DNA from: Methylobacterium sp. E-065
GTDB taxonomy: Bacteria > Pseudomonadota > Alphaproteobacteria > Rhizobiales > Beijerinckiaceae
Direction of reading: 5' to 3'
Assembly (NCBI RefSeq): GCF_022829605.1
Contig: NZ_JAKSYD010000220.1
Coordinates: forward strand, 1-47,393
DNA: 47,393 nucleotides
Of the stretch, positions 17,389-25,584 are shown piece after piece. Under the pieces are notes generated by a model, which made no database searches, was not told where the DNA came from, and saw only the letters and a list, made by a program, of their open reading frames with translations. Each line of letters begins with the position of its first letter. Position 1 is the stretch's first letter. The translations under genes were made by a program, and so were the position numbers.

Positions 17389-18554
17389 GGTGTCGGGTAC
17401 CGGGCACTCCGAGGACGATGGGCCGCTGCAGCCAGTGCAGCGGCGCCGGCGAGCGAGAGTCCGGCTGCCGCGAAGACGGTGCCGGACGGGCCGAGGGAGG
17501 CGAGGGCGAGCCCCGCCGCGAAGGGGCCGATGAGCTGACCCACCGTCAGGCTGGCCCGCGCACGGGCCACCGCGACGGTGCGGCTCGGGCCGAGCGCCTC
17601 GACGGCAGCGAAGAGCGCGGGCGCCTGACCGGCGAACAGCGCACCCTGGAGGAGACGAAGCGCGACGATGCCGGCGAGGCCGGTGCCGAGCGGCACGGCC
17701 GCGAAGGTCAGACCGCAGCCGATCAGCGACAGCCCCAGGGCAATCCCAGGCGAGGCGCCGTCGAGTCCACGGGCCCAGAGGGGCAGGACCAGCAGGGCGA
17801 CGAGCCAGCTCAGGCTGTGCAGCAGGCCGATCAGACCGGGGGTGTAGACAGCGGGATCGTGCGCGGTCGCCCAGGCCGGGAAGAAGGCGACGAACGCGAA
17901 CGCCCCGGCGCTCCCGCACATCCCGGCACAGAGCAGGGACAGCTCCCGGCGCCTGGGCCGATCGTTCGGGGACACGCCGTCGGGCTCGGCCCGCAACCGG
18001 CGGCCGGCTGCCGCGGCGGCGAGCGTCACTGCCAGGAGGAGGCCGCCGCAGCCGAGCATCAGAGGGCCGAGACAGCCGCGCTCGAAGGCGAGCCCGCCGG
18101 CGAGCGGTCCGAGCAGGCAACCCGCCGAGACCGCCTGCTGCATCAGCGCGAAGCCGCGGCCGGGGGTACGGCTCGCCGCCCGGAAGGCGAGGGCCAGCAC
18201 GACGCCGCCGCCCGCCAGGCCCTGGACGAAGCGGGCGACGAGCAGCATCAGCGGATCGGCGGCGAGCGCGATCAGCACGCAGCTCGCCGCACTCAGCCCT
18301 CCGGTCCAGCCGGTCAGCGTCGGCAGCGAGAACCGCCGCGCGAGCCCGGTCCAGGCCGGCGTCATGGCCAGGGTGGTTACGGCGGGCGCGGCGAGCGCCG
18401 CGGCGGTCCAGAAGGTCGGCGCCGCACCCATCCGCGCGATATGGAGGCCGAGAAAGGGGAGCAGGGCCAGCGGTGCCGCCGTCACCGCGAGCTGCAGCAG
18501 CACCAGGGCCGCGAGGCCGGCGACCCCGATCCGCGGGCTCGTCACGGCCGTCAC
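17385..18554 (-). CDS. sbnD: SbnD-like MFS exporter
   Basis: The 389-residue major-facilitator protein has about twelve hydrophobic segments in two halves. Loop residues include TGLARRFSLP after the second span and RAASRTPGRGFALMQQ in the first half. In the Sbn system SbnD exports the finished siderophore across the inner membrane. The start is a GTG at 18554 overlapping the sbnC stop as GTGA; MTAVTSPRIG then leads into the first span. The stop overlaps the NIS fusion start by 4 nt. The exporter role is supported by its place between sbnC and sbnE/F, as in S. aureus. Confidence 0.88.
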   Translation of the reverse strand: MTAVTSPRIGVAGLAALVLLQLAVTAAPLALLPFLGLHIARMGAAPTFWTAAALAAPAVTTLAMTPAWTGLARRFSLPTLTGWTGGLSAASCVLIALAADPLMLLVARFVQGLAGGGVVLALAFRAASRTPGRGFALMQQAVSAGCLLGPLAGGLAFERGCLGPLMLGCGGLLLAVTLAAAAAGRRLRAEPDGVSPNDRPRRRELSLLCAGMCGSAGAFAFVAFFPAWATAHDPAVYTPGLIGLLHSLSWLVALLVLPLWARGLDGASPGIALGLSLIGCGLTFAAVPLGTGLAGIVALRLLQGALFAGQAPALFAAVEALGPSRTVAVARARASLTVGQLIGPFAAGLALASLGPSGTVFAAAGLSLAGAAALAAAAHRPRSARYPTP

Positions 18555-20281
18555 GAACGCCCTCCCAGAACGAGCGGGTTTGCGGCGCGTCCGAGCCGGC
18601 TCGGCATCGAGGTGGTGAGCGTCGAGGCGGCGAGGAGCGGAGTCAGTACCTCCTTGAACGGCGCCGTCGGACGGTCAAGAAGACATGCGGCGACGAGCGC
18701 CTTGCGCGCGCTGGGTGCGTCCGCCTCGGCGAGCACGCCCCGGACGGTGGCCACGAGGATCCGACGGCCCGCATCGAGGGTGAAGCCCGTTCCCGCCGCC
18801 GCGAAGGCTTCGGCGATGGCGCGCAGGGCGACATCGATCGCGAGCGTCTGGGCGTAGGCAAGGAGTTCGTCCGGACGGGGCAGCAGCAACGAGTTCCGGT
18901 GCGGATCGGTGATCAGGTAGGCGGGGACGGTCAGCCCGCTCTCGACCAGCCAATCGGGTACACACCGCACGGTGTCGTGATCGCGCAGGATCAGGCGGCA
19001 GGGCCGCCCGGCCCCGAATGCCAGCAGGGCGTTCTGGCCGTGCAGTTCCGGAACGAAGCCGAGGCAGGCACTTCGGAGAACCGTCCCGAGGACGAGACCG
19101 GCGATCTCCGAGAACAGGTCCGCGAGGTCGGGCGCGTCCCCCGTCACGGCCCGCGCGGCCGGTGGCACGCCGCCGCGCGGCGCGACCGCCAGGCTCGCGA
19201 GGGGGATCACCGCCGCGCCGCCCTCAGGGATGTGGCGCAGGGCGCAGCCGAGGAGGGCCGGGCGCTCGGCGAAGAGGTCGCCGTCCCGTTCGGCGAAATG
19301 CCAGAAGGCCGTCTCATCCGCGAGCGCGACGGACCGGCAGAGCCACGGATCGCGCGCGAGCCCGGCGGCCAGGAGGCCGGCACCGTGCAGACCGTTGTGA
19401 AGCGATTGCGGCGGCAGCAGGCGGCGCACGCCGAGCGTGCGCACGTCGAGGGGCAGCTTCAGATGCAGGCCGGGCCGGGCGGGGAATGCGACCGTGCGGA
19501 GCGACGAGGTCGCGGCGACGAGGGGCCCCCGGAAGTCGAGGGCGACGATGCGCCCGTCGCCGAGTTCGGGACCGAAGGGCTTGGGGAGCACATGGGCGGC
19601 CTGCCAGGGATGGATGGGCAGAGCGACGTGAGAGGCCGCGAGACCGCGTCTCGCCATCTCCTGCCCGAGCAGGGTGTGTTGCTGCGGGTCGAGGATGGCG
19701 GTCGCCGGCTCCGGATGACCGGCATCGGGCGCACAAGCGAGGTGATCGCGCGCGAGCGCGCACCAGGACAGGGCGAAGAACCGGCCCGCCTCCGTGCCGT
19801 AGGCGAGAACCTGCGCGCGGTCGAGGCCGTGCCGGGAGCGGGACAGGGGATGGAACGGCCGGTCCCGCCAAGCCGCAAGGCGCTCCCAAACGATCGAATC
19901 GTCCGGATGTGTCTCCGTCAGGAGCGTGTCGATCCACGCCTCCCGCATGGGGAGCTCGTCGCCGATCCGCGTCATCTCGGCCAGGGTCCGGGCGCGGATG
20001 GCTTGAGGGAGATCGGGCAGGCCGTCGAGCACGAGCGCCAGCAATGCCGACGCGTCGAGTTCCGCGCGGGTCGAGGCCGTCTCGAAACGTGCCGCGCTGG
20101 CGAGCCTGAAACCGTCCCGCCAACCGTCCGGCCGCACGCGGGCCCGGAGATGGCCCGCACCGAGGGCCGAGCGGCTCCGGAAGCCGGCGACATCCTCGAT
20201 CCAGAGCGCATCGAAAAGCTCGGCGCACAGGTCCTGCGCGCGGTCCAAGGGAGGCGCTGGGGCGACCGTCGATGAGGACAT
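18551..20281 (-). CDS. sbnC: SbnC-like NIS siderophore synthetase
   Basis: The 576-residue IucA/IucC-family protein has RPFHPLSRSRHG (141-152), LPIHPWQ (221-227), the ATP-binding SSLRT (259-263), LHLKLPLDVRT, ELHGQNALL and LILRDHD, with a FhuF-like C-terminal part ending in NPL. In S. aureus SbnC performs the last condensation, joining the 2-oxoglutarate unit to the citryl-diaminoethane chain. ATG at 20281; the sbnB stop lies 11 nt upstream, and its own stop is overlapped by the sbnD GTG. Assignment to SbnC rather than E or F rests on gene order. Confidence 0.9.
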   Translation of the reverse strand: MSSSTVAPAPPLDRAQDLCAELFDALWIEDVAGFRSRSALGAGHLRARVRPDGWRDGFRLASAARFETASTRAELDASALLALVLDGLPDLPQAIRARTLAEMTRIGDELPMREAWIDTLLTETHPDDSIVWERLAAWRDRPFHPLSRSRHGLDRAQVLAYGTEAGRFFALSWCALARDHLACAPDAGHPEPATAILDPQQHTLLGQEMARRGLAASHVALPIHPWQAAHVLPKPFGPELGDGRIVALDFRGPLVAATSSLRTVAFPARPGLHLKLPLDVRTLGVRRLLPPQSLHNGLHGAGLLAAGLARDPWLCRSVALADETAFWHFAERDGDLFAERPALLGCALRHIPEGGAAVIPLASLAVAPRGGVPPAARAVTGDAPDLADLFSEIAGLVLGTVLRSACLGFVPELHGQNALLAFGAGRPCRLILRDHDTVRCVPDWLVESGLTVPAYLITDPHRNSLLLPRPDELLAYAQTLAIDVALRAIAEAFAAAGTGFTLDAGRRILVATVRGVLAEADAPSARKALVAACLLDRPTAPFKEVLTPLLAASTLTTSMPSRLGRAANPLVLGGRS

Positions 20282-20292
20282 GAGGCCAGTCC

Positions 20293-21303
20293 TCAGAACA
20301 ACGGCAGCACGGTGCCGGCTCCGCTCTCTTCCGCCCGGCGCAGGACGGCACGGGCGCAGGCGATGTCGTCGATCGCCATGCCCATCGGGTTGAGCAAGAT
20401 GATCTCGCGATCATTCTCCCGCCCGGGCTTGCGCCCGACCACGACCTCACCGAGCTCGGCGTGCAGTTTCTCGCGCGAGAATTCGCCGGCCTCGACGAGG
20501 AGATTGAAGATCTTCTTCTCGCGGTTGCACTGATCCCAGTCGTCGACGACGACCTTGTCGGCCTTGAGGAAGACGTCACGCTCGACATCCATGATCGAGA
20601 CGTTGGCGAGCAACGTTCCGAGGCTGAGCCAGTGGAAGGGCAGGTAGGGTCGGTCGGTCACCGTGCAGGTGACGACGACGGGGCATTCGCGCACCGCCGC
20701 CTCCGCGCTCGCCGCGATGACGGTCTTCAGGCGCGGAAAGCTGTCGCGTAGGCGCGCGGCGAGATCCTCGGCCGCGCTCTCGCGCACATCGAACAGGCGC
20801 AGCCGGGTCAGGCCCGGGAACTGCTCGGCCAGGGTCTGGGCCTGCCGCGCCGCGATGGGGCCGCAGCCGATGAGCGCGACCTCCGAGAAATCCGGTCGCG
20901 CGAGATGGCGGACCGCGATCCCGGTGACGGCCGCGGTGCGCATAGCGCTGATGAGACCCGCCTCCAAGACCGCGATCGGATAGTTGGTCCCGGGATCGTT
21001 GAGCACGATCAGGGCACTGGCCCGTTCGAGGCCGCGCGCGGCCGGATTGTCGTGCTTCGAGCCGATCCACTTGAGGCCGGCGGCTGGCCGCTCCCCGCCG
21101 ATCCAGGCCGGCATGGCGATGATCCGATCGGCGATGTGGGTCGAGCGGGGGCTGCGCAGGTACGGCTTCAGCGGTTGGACGAAGTCGCCCGCCGCGTGCA
21201 GGCGGAAGCCCTCCTCGACGGCTGCCATGTAGAGGTCGGAGTGCTCTCCTCCGATCGCGGCGATATCGGTGCGCGACAGGTAGCGCAGGCTGGTCGAGCC
21301 CAT
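20293..21303 (-). CDS. sbnB: SbnB-like N-(2-amino-2-carboxyethyl)-L-glutamate dehydrogenase
   Basis: The 336-residue protein belongs to the ornithine cyclodeaminase/mu-crystallin family and has the length I recall for SbnB. The dinucleotide motif is VALIGCGPIAARQA (Gly146, Gly148). Substrate-side segments include AGLKWIGS, ALIVLNDPGTNYPIA and SAMRTAAVTG. SbnB oxidatively cleaves the SbnA product to L-2,3-diaminopropionate plus 2-oxoglutarate, both building blocks of staphyloferrin B. Start ATG 21303 has AAGGAT upstream; the longer open frame begins in the hairpin-containing spacer after sbnA and is not supported. Confidence 0.9.
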   Translation of the reverse strand: MGSTSLRYLSRTDIAAIGGEHSDLYMAAVEEGFRLHAAGDFVQPLKPYLRSPRSTHIADRIIAMPAWIGGERPAAGLKWIGSKHDNPAARGLERASALIVLNDPGTNYPIAVLEAGLISAMRTAAVTGIAVRHLARPDFSEVALIGCGPIAARQAQTLAEQFPGLTRLRLFDVRESAAEDLAARLRDSFPRLKTVIAASAEAAVRECPVVVTCTVTDRPYLPFHWLSLGTLLANVSIMDVERDVFLKADKVVVDDWDQCNREKKIFNLLVEAGEFSREKLHAELGEVVVGRKPGRENDREIILLNPMGMAIDDIACARAVLRRAEESGAGTVLPLF

Positions 21304-21320
21304 GACGGTGATCCTTAGCG

Positions 21321-21393
21321 TTGTCGTTCGACAAAGCGCCACCTGGCGGTCAGGCCGCGCGACCATGAGGCGGCGTCCGCTTCGCGCGGACGC
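21321..21393 (-). promoter_or_regulatory. Two hairpins in the sbnA-sbnB spacer
   Basis: The 109-bp gap is the only long gap inside the operon. TTGTCGTTCGACAA (21321-21334) is a perfect inverted repeat just upstream of the sbnB ribosome site. GCGTCCGC (21373-21380) and GCGGACGC (21386-21393) form a perfect 8-bp stem with a 5-nt loop. They could set the sbnA to sbnB expression ratio by pausing or RNA processing; no T-run makes either a standard terminator. Confidence 0.4.
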
Positions 21394-21413
21394 ACGGCAT
21401 CGGAAGGCTGGCG

Positions 21414-22415
21414 TCAGGCGGCTTCGGGCCGTGACAGCAGGCGCCGATAGGAGGTCTCGAAGGATTGGGTCGTGCGCCGGTCGGCGGCGGGCCAATCCGG
21501 ATCGTAGACCGTATCGAGATAGCGCTCGCCCCGATCGGGAAGCAGCGTCACGATGCGCGCGCCTCGGTCGAGGTGCGGGATCAGCTTCGCGATCGCCGCG
21601 ACGACGGTGCCGGAGGAGCCGCCAGCGAGGATCCCCTGGGTCTCCACCAACCTGCGGCAGCCGAGCGCGGATTCCCAGTCCGTCGCGTACACCACCGCAT
21701 CGACCTCGGGCAGGGCGAGCTGCTCCGGGACGCGACTGGCTCCGATGCCGGGAATGTCCCGCCGTCCGCCCGGCGCGCCGAAGATGACGGACCCATCGAT
21801 ATCGACGGCCACGACCTCGATGCGGGGCCAGCGCTCACGCAGGCGGCGTGCGAGGCCCATCAAGGTCCCGCAGGTCGAGACGGCTGCCACGACGTGAGTC
21901 GGCTCGACCGGCAGGTCGCGCACGATCTCGGCGCCGATGCCGTGATAGTGCGCGCGCCAATTATCGGGGTTGGCATACTGGTTGAGCCAGACGGCGCCGG
22001 GGAGGATGCGGGACAATTCCGCCACCCGTCGCACCCGGGTGTGCAGGTAGCCGCCCTCCGCGTCCTTCTCCTTCACCAAATCGATCTTCCCGCCGAAGGC
22101 TTCGATGAGCCGCCGGTTCGTCGGCGCAATATTGGGATCGACAACGGCCGTGAAGGGAATGCCGCAGCGTTGCGCGATCATCGCCAGCGCGATCGCGAGG
22201 TTGCCCGATGAGCTCTCGACCAGATGGCTCTGTCGTGTGAGCCGCCCGGCCGCGATGGCTTGGGAGACCATGTAGTGCGCGGTGCGATCCTTCACGCTGC
22301 CGCCGATGTTGAGCATCTCCAGCTTGGCGAAGACGGGGACGATGTCCGGAGGGAACATCCTGTCCAGAGGTACGAGCGGTGTGTTGCCGACGCGGACTTC
22401 GAGCAATGAATGCAT
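21414..22415 (-). CDS. sbnA: SbnA-like O-phosphoserine-dependent diaminopropionate precursor synthase
   Basis: The 333-residue fold-II PLP enzyme resembles cysteine synthase. The PLP lysine is Lys42 in NIGGSVKDRTA, the substrate loop is ESSSGNLAIA, and the phosphate-binding glycine region is in VAAVSTCGTLMG; ILAGGSSGTVV follows later. SbnA joins O-phospho-L-serine and L-glutamate to N-(2-amino-2-carboxyethyl)-L-glutamate. First gene of the operon; the chosen ATG at 22415 (MHSLLEVRVGNTPL) matches the family N-terminus, while the frame is open 153 nt further up. The ribosome site is weak. The SbnI-like kinase at the operon end would supply phosphoserine. Confidence 0.9.
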   Translation of the reverse strand: MHSLLEVRVGNTPLVPLDRMFPPDIVPVFAKLEMLNIGGSVKDRTAHYMVSQAIAAGRLTRQSHLVESSSGNLAIALAMIAQRCGIPFTAVVDPNIAPTNRRLIEAFGGKIDLVKEKDAEGGYLHTRVRRVAELSRILPGAVWLNQYANPDNWRAHYHGIGAEIVRDLPVEPTHVVAAVSTCGTLMGLARRLRERWPRIEVVAVDIDGSVIFGAPGGRRDIPGIGASRVPEQLALPEVDAVVYATDWESALGCRRLVETQGILAGGSSGTVVAAIAKLIPHLDRGARIVTLLPDRGERYLDTVYDPDWPAADRRTTQSFETSYRRLLSRPEAA

Positions 22416-22974
22416 GTGTAACGTCCCACAGTCTCTTGGACCGTCGAAAAGCACTGGCGGCGCAGGCGAGTCTGAACATCCGCCACCCACACAGAAGATG
22501 CAGGGCCAATCCGCATCGGACATATCCGATGGCCGTCTTCTTGCAAATGTTTTTGATGATATTGCCAAACAAAAGAAATGTAATTAGACTAAATACCCGG
22601 TATGCCAGCAGTTTTGTTTGTAAAACAATTCAATTGTTCGAAGAATTGGTTCTGTTTTCCAGCGCGTTGACCATCCAGGCGCGGGTCAGGTTCGCGTCCG
22701 CGGCCGAGCCGTCTCAGGCCTGGGCGAACGCCGCGGGGCGAGCGGAGGCTGTGGAAGGTGCCGACGCGATGATCGTTAAAGTCAAACTCCAGACGAATAA
22801 TCTAGAGATGTTCTATTTCTAGAGCGTGCTGTATGAGCAACAAGAGTCTGATCATGCGATAAACTGCGAGGCTGAGGTGTTGCACCTGCAGAGACATTCG
22901 GATCAGATCCTGAGAATGCTGTCGTTGCTGCGGAGTTCCGTCTCTCCGGCACATCAAACCAGAGTTGTATTTGC
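22416..22974. promoter_or_regulatory. Divergent control region between sbnA and the TonB receptor gene
   Basis: This 559-bp spacer holds no convincing gene; small frames inside it lack domains. It contains a strongly AT-rich core (about 22540-22660) and several palindromes. CAATTGTTCGAAGAATTG (22631-22648) is symmetric at 16 of 18 positions. GTTTTGTTTGTAAAAC (22611-22626) pairs GTTTT with AAAAC. Two TCTAGA boxes occur at 22801-22806 and 22818-22823, nearer the receptor gene. Such a region should carry iron-responsive operators (Fur, RirA or Irr type), but none matches a consensus well enough to name the regulator. Confidence 0.5.
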
Positions 22975-25176
22975 ATGTCGCGCGTCCGACACTTTCGCTT
23001 CGGAGCCCGTCGGCGGGTCGAGATGAGCCTCGGTCTTGCTGCGCTGACGGTTCCCTGCCTCGTTGCCGGAGCGGTCGCGCGGGAGGAGATCCGGCTCGAC
23101 GAGATTTCGGTGGAGGCGCGTGGCAACGGTCAGCCTTTGCCGACCAACCGGAACGCAGTCGTGGGGCCGCCGCCGCCGGCTTTTTCCGGCGGCGACGTCG
23201 GCTCAGGCTCGCGGCTCGGTCTGCTCGGCAATCGCAACGTCTTCGATCAACCCTTCAGCTCGACCAGCTACACGGAAAAGCTTATTCGCGATCAGCAGGC
23301 GCGCAACGTGCAGGATGTGGTCAACAACGACCCCTCTATCCGCACCAACGTGCCGGCCTTCTCCGGCATCCTGGGCTTCTTCATCCGCGGATTCCCGGTC
23401 TTTGCCCAGGACATCGGCTTCAACGGCTTGTTCGGCGTCGCCGACGCCTTCAATCCGGCGATCGAGCCGATCGAGCGCGTGGAAGTGCTCCGTGGCCCCT
23501 CGACGCTGCTCTCGGGCGTCCCGCCCTTCGGCAATATCGGCGGCATCATCAACCTGATCCCGAAGCGGGCCGAAGACCAACCGCTCACCCGGGCAACGCT
23601 CGGCTATGGATCCGATGCCCAGGTCTACAAAGCCGTGGATATCGGCCGCCGGTTCGGTGACGCGAAAGAATGGGGCCTTCGTTTTAACGGCGCCTTCAAC
23701 AACGGCCACACGCCGATCGACAATCAGACCATCCACTTCGGCGTTGCCGCCCTCGTCCTCGACTATCGCGGCGAGCGCGTCCGTGCGAGCCTCGACCTCG
23801 GTTATCAGGAACTCGACTTCGCCGCCCCGCTCCGCAACCGCGCCGTCGCGGCGGGCGTGCGCATTCCGCGCGCGCCTGATCTGACCCTGAACCAGCATCA
23901 GCCCTGGGAGGACCGCGACAGCGCCAGCCAGCAGATCGCCACGCGCATCGAACACGATCTGAGCCCGGACCTCACCGTGTACGGTGCCTACGGCCGCTCG
24001 AACTTCCGGCAGGAATACCTCGGCGGCGTCTTGACGATCTTCAACACACGCGGCGATTACCGCGATCCCGTCAGCTATCTGCCGTTCCACATCGTCAACC
24101 AGACGGCCGAGGCGGGTCTGCGCGGCACCGTCGAGACCGGGCCGGTCAAGCACAGCTTCGGCCTTGCCGCGGTCGGGTTCTGGCAGAACCTCGCCCAGCC
24201 ACCGGCGCAGACTGTCGGCGCGACCATCGTGTCGAACCTGTACGATCCGGTCTATGTCGCGCCCCGCTCGACCGCGGGTCTCTCGAACGCGACGCCGCGC
24301 ACCTCGAGCCGCATCAACCGCAGCATCGCCATCGCCGACACCCTGTCGATTCTCGACGACCGCGTGTTGCTCACCCTCGGTGGCCGCTGGCAGAGCCTCG
24401 ACGTGAATTCCTACTCTCCGGTTTCGGGCTTTCGCACCGGCGCCAGCGAGAGCGGCGCCTTCTCGCCCGGTATCGGACTCGTGGTGAAACCGTGGGAGCG
24501 GCTCTCACTCTACGCCAACTACGTCGAGGGACTGACCTCGCCGGCCCCGCCGGTGAACGCCGTCAACGCCTCCACTGCCTTTTCGGCCGCGGTCTCCCGC
24601 CAGACCGAGGCGGGCGCAAAATACGATTTCGGGAGCGTCGGTGTCGGGTTCGCGGCGTTCGAGATCGAGCAGCCCTTCGGCTTCCTCGACGCCCGCACGC
24701 TCGTGTTCTCGGTCGACGGGCGTCAGCGCAACCGCGGCGTCGAACTCACGCTGTTCGGCGAGCCGACACCCGGTATCCGCCTCCTCGGTGGCGTCAGCCT
24801 GCTCGACGGCGTGCAGGTCCGCTCACAGGATCCGCGCAACGTGGGCCGGGTCGCGGTCGGCGTGCCGGACGTACAGCTCAACCTCTATGGCGAGTACGAT
24901 CTGCCGCAACATCTCATCCCTGGCCTGGCATTGACGGGCCGGGTGATCTACACCGCGAAGCAGTACTACGATCTGGCCAACAGCCAGAAAATCCCGGATT
25001 GGGCTACACTGGATCTCGGGTTGCGCTACGCCACCACGATCCAGGATCATCCGCTGACGCTGCGCGCGAATGTCGTCAACGTGACAGGTAAGAACTATTG
25101 GGCCTCGACTGGCCGCGGCATCCTCAGCCAAGGTACGCCACGCACCGTCCTGCTGTCCGCAGCGATGGATTTTTGA
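22975..25176 (+). CDS. TonB-dependent siderophore receptor, likely for the staphyloferrin B-like product
   Basis: The 733-residue protein has an N-terminal signal peptide (hydrophobic stretch ending LVAGAVA) and a possible TonB box in LDEISVEA. The plug domain includes NVQDVVNNDPSI, GFFIRGFPV and RVEVLRGPSTLLSGVPPFGNIGGIINL. A 22-stranded-type barrel ends in LSAAMDF with a C-terminal aromatic. It has no STN signalling domain, so it acts as a pure transporter in the outer membrane. It is transcribed divergently from sbnA, which suggests shared iron regulation and a role in taking back the siderophore made by the operon. No matching binding protein or permease is in the window. Ligand inferred. 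Confidence 0.88.
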   Translation: MSRVRHFRFGARRRVEMSLGLAALTVPCLVAGAVAREEIRLDEISVEARGNGQPLPTNRNAVVGPPPPAFSGGDVGSGSRLGLLGNRNVFDQPFSSTSYTEKLIRDQQARNVQDVVNNDPSIRTNVPAFSGILGFFIRGFPVFAQDIGFNGLFGVADAFNPAIEPIERVEVLRGPSTLLSGVPPFGNIGGIINLIPKRAEDQPLTRATLGYGSDAQVYKAVDIGRRFGDAKEWGLRFNGAFNNGHTPIDNQTIHFGVAALVLDYRGERVRASLDLGYQELDFAAPLRNRAVAAGVRIPRAPDLTLNQHQPWEDRDSASQQIATRIEHDLSPDLTVYGAYGRSNFRQEYLGGVLTIFNTRGDYRDPVSYLPFHIVNQTAEAGLRGTVETGPVKHSFGLAAVGFWQNLAQPPAQTVGATIVSNLYDPVYVAPRSTAGLSNATPRTSSRINRSIAIADTLSILDDRVLLTLGGRWQSLDVNSYSPVSGFRTGASESGAFSPGIGLVVKPWERLSLYANYVEGLTSPAPPVNAVNASTAFSAAVSRQTEAGAKYDFGSVGVGFAAFEIEQPFGFLDARTLVFSVDGRQRNRGVELTLFGEPTPGIRLLGGVSLLDGVQVRSQDPRNVGRVAVGVPDVQLNLYGEYDLPQHLIPGLALTGRVIYTAKQYYDLANSQKIPDWATLDLGLRYATTIQDHPLTLRANVVNVTGKNYWASTGRGILSQGTPRTVLLSAAMDF

Positions 25177-25584
25177 GGTGCTTCGAGCACTCGACCTGGG
25201 CTTGACGCCTATGGTCTCGACGCGGCCCGGGCGGTTTTCCCGACGCAACGGTTCTGTCTTGTATCATCTGCCCCCTGCGACCCGGCTTGGACTTGGTTCC
25301 CTGAAATCGTCCCAAAGCCGTGGCGGTTGAGCGGACCGGCAACGAATCTGCTCGATCCCACGCTCGGCGAAGCGGCCTCGACTACCGTCGAGGCGAGCGA
25401 GTGAATCCAGGAGTAGCTGGGTATAGAGCCAACGCATAATGATGCCGTGCACGCGAAGAGCGAATTTATTACGTCGAACATTTCTTGGACGAATGAAACG
25501 AGAGAAGTAAGTGCAAGTATGACCGATTAGCTCGATCGGTTCCGCGCGGGTCCGGGCTTGCGGATGCTTGGATGGACGGGCTTG
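25177..25584. other. Intergenic stretch, no gene seen
   Basis: There is no convincing coding sequence between the receptor gene and the left end of the degenerate IS. The short frames here lack domains. Confidence 0.4.

Noticed and set aside
13966..18120. N-terminal extension of the NIS fusion to a 1384-residue protein
   Set aside because: The extra 244 residues lie over the MFS gene in another frame and are Arg-rich noise; the ATG at 17388 overlaps the sbnD stop exactly.
17418..20275. Very long plus-strand open frames opposite sbnC, sbnD and the NIS fusion
   Set aside because: They are Arg/Gly/Pro/Gln-rich antisense shadows that arise from GC-rich codon use; the minus-strand proteins have clear domains.
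13966..20281. Assigning type A, B or C chemistry to each NIS domain by sequence
   Set aside because: The motifs I can read do not separate the types reliably; only gene order supports SbnC, SbnE and SbnF.
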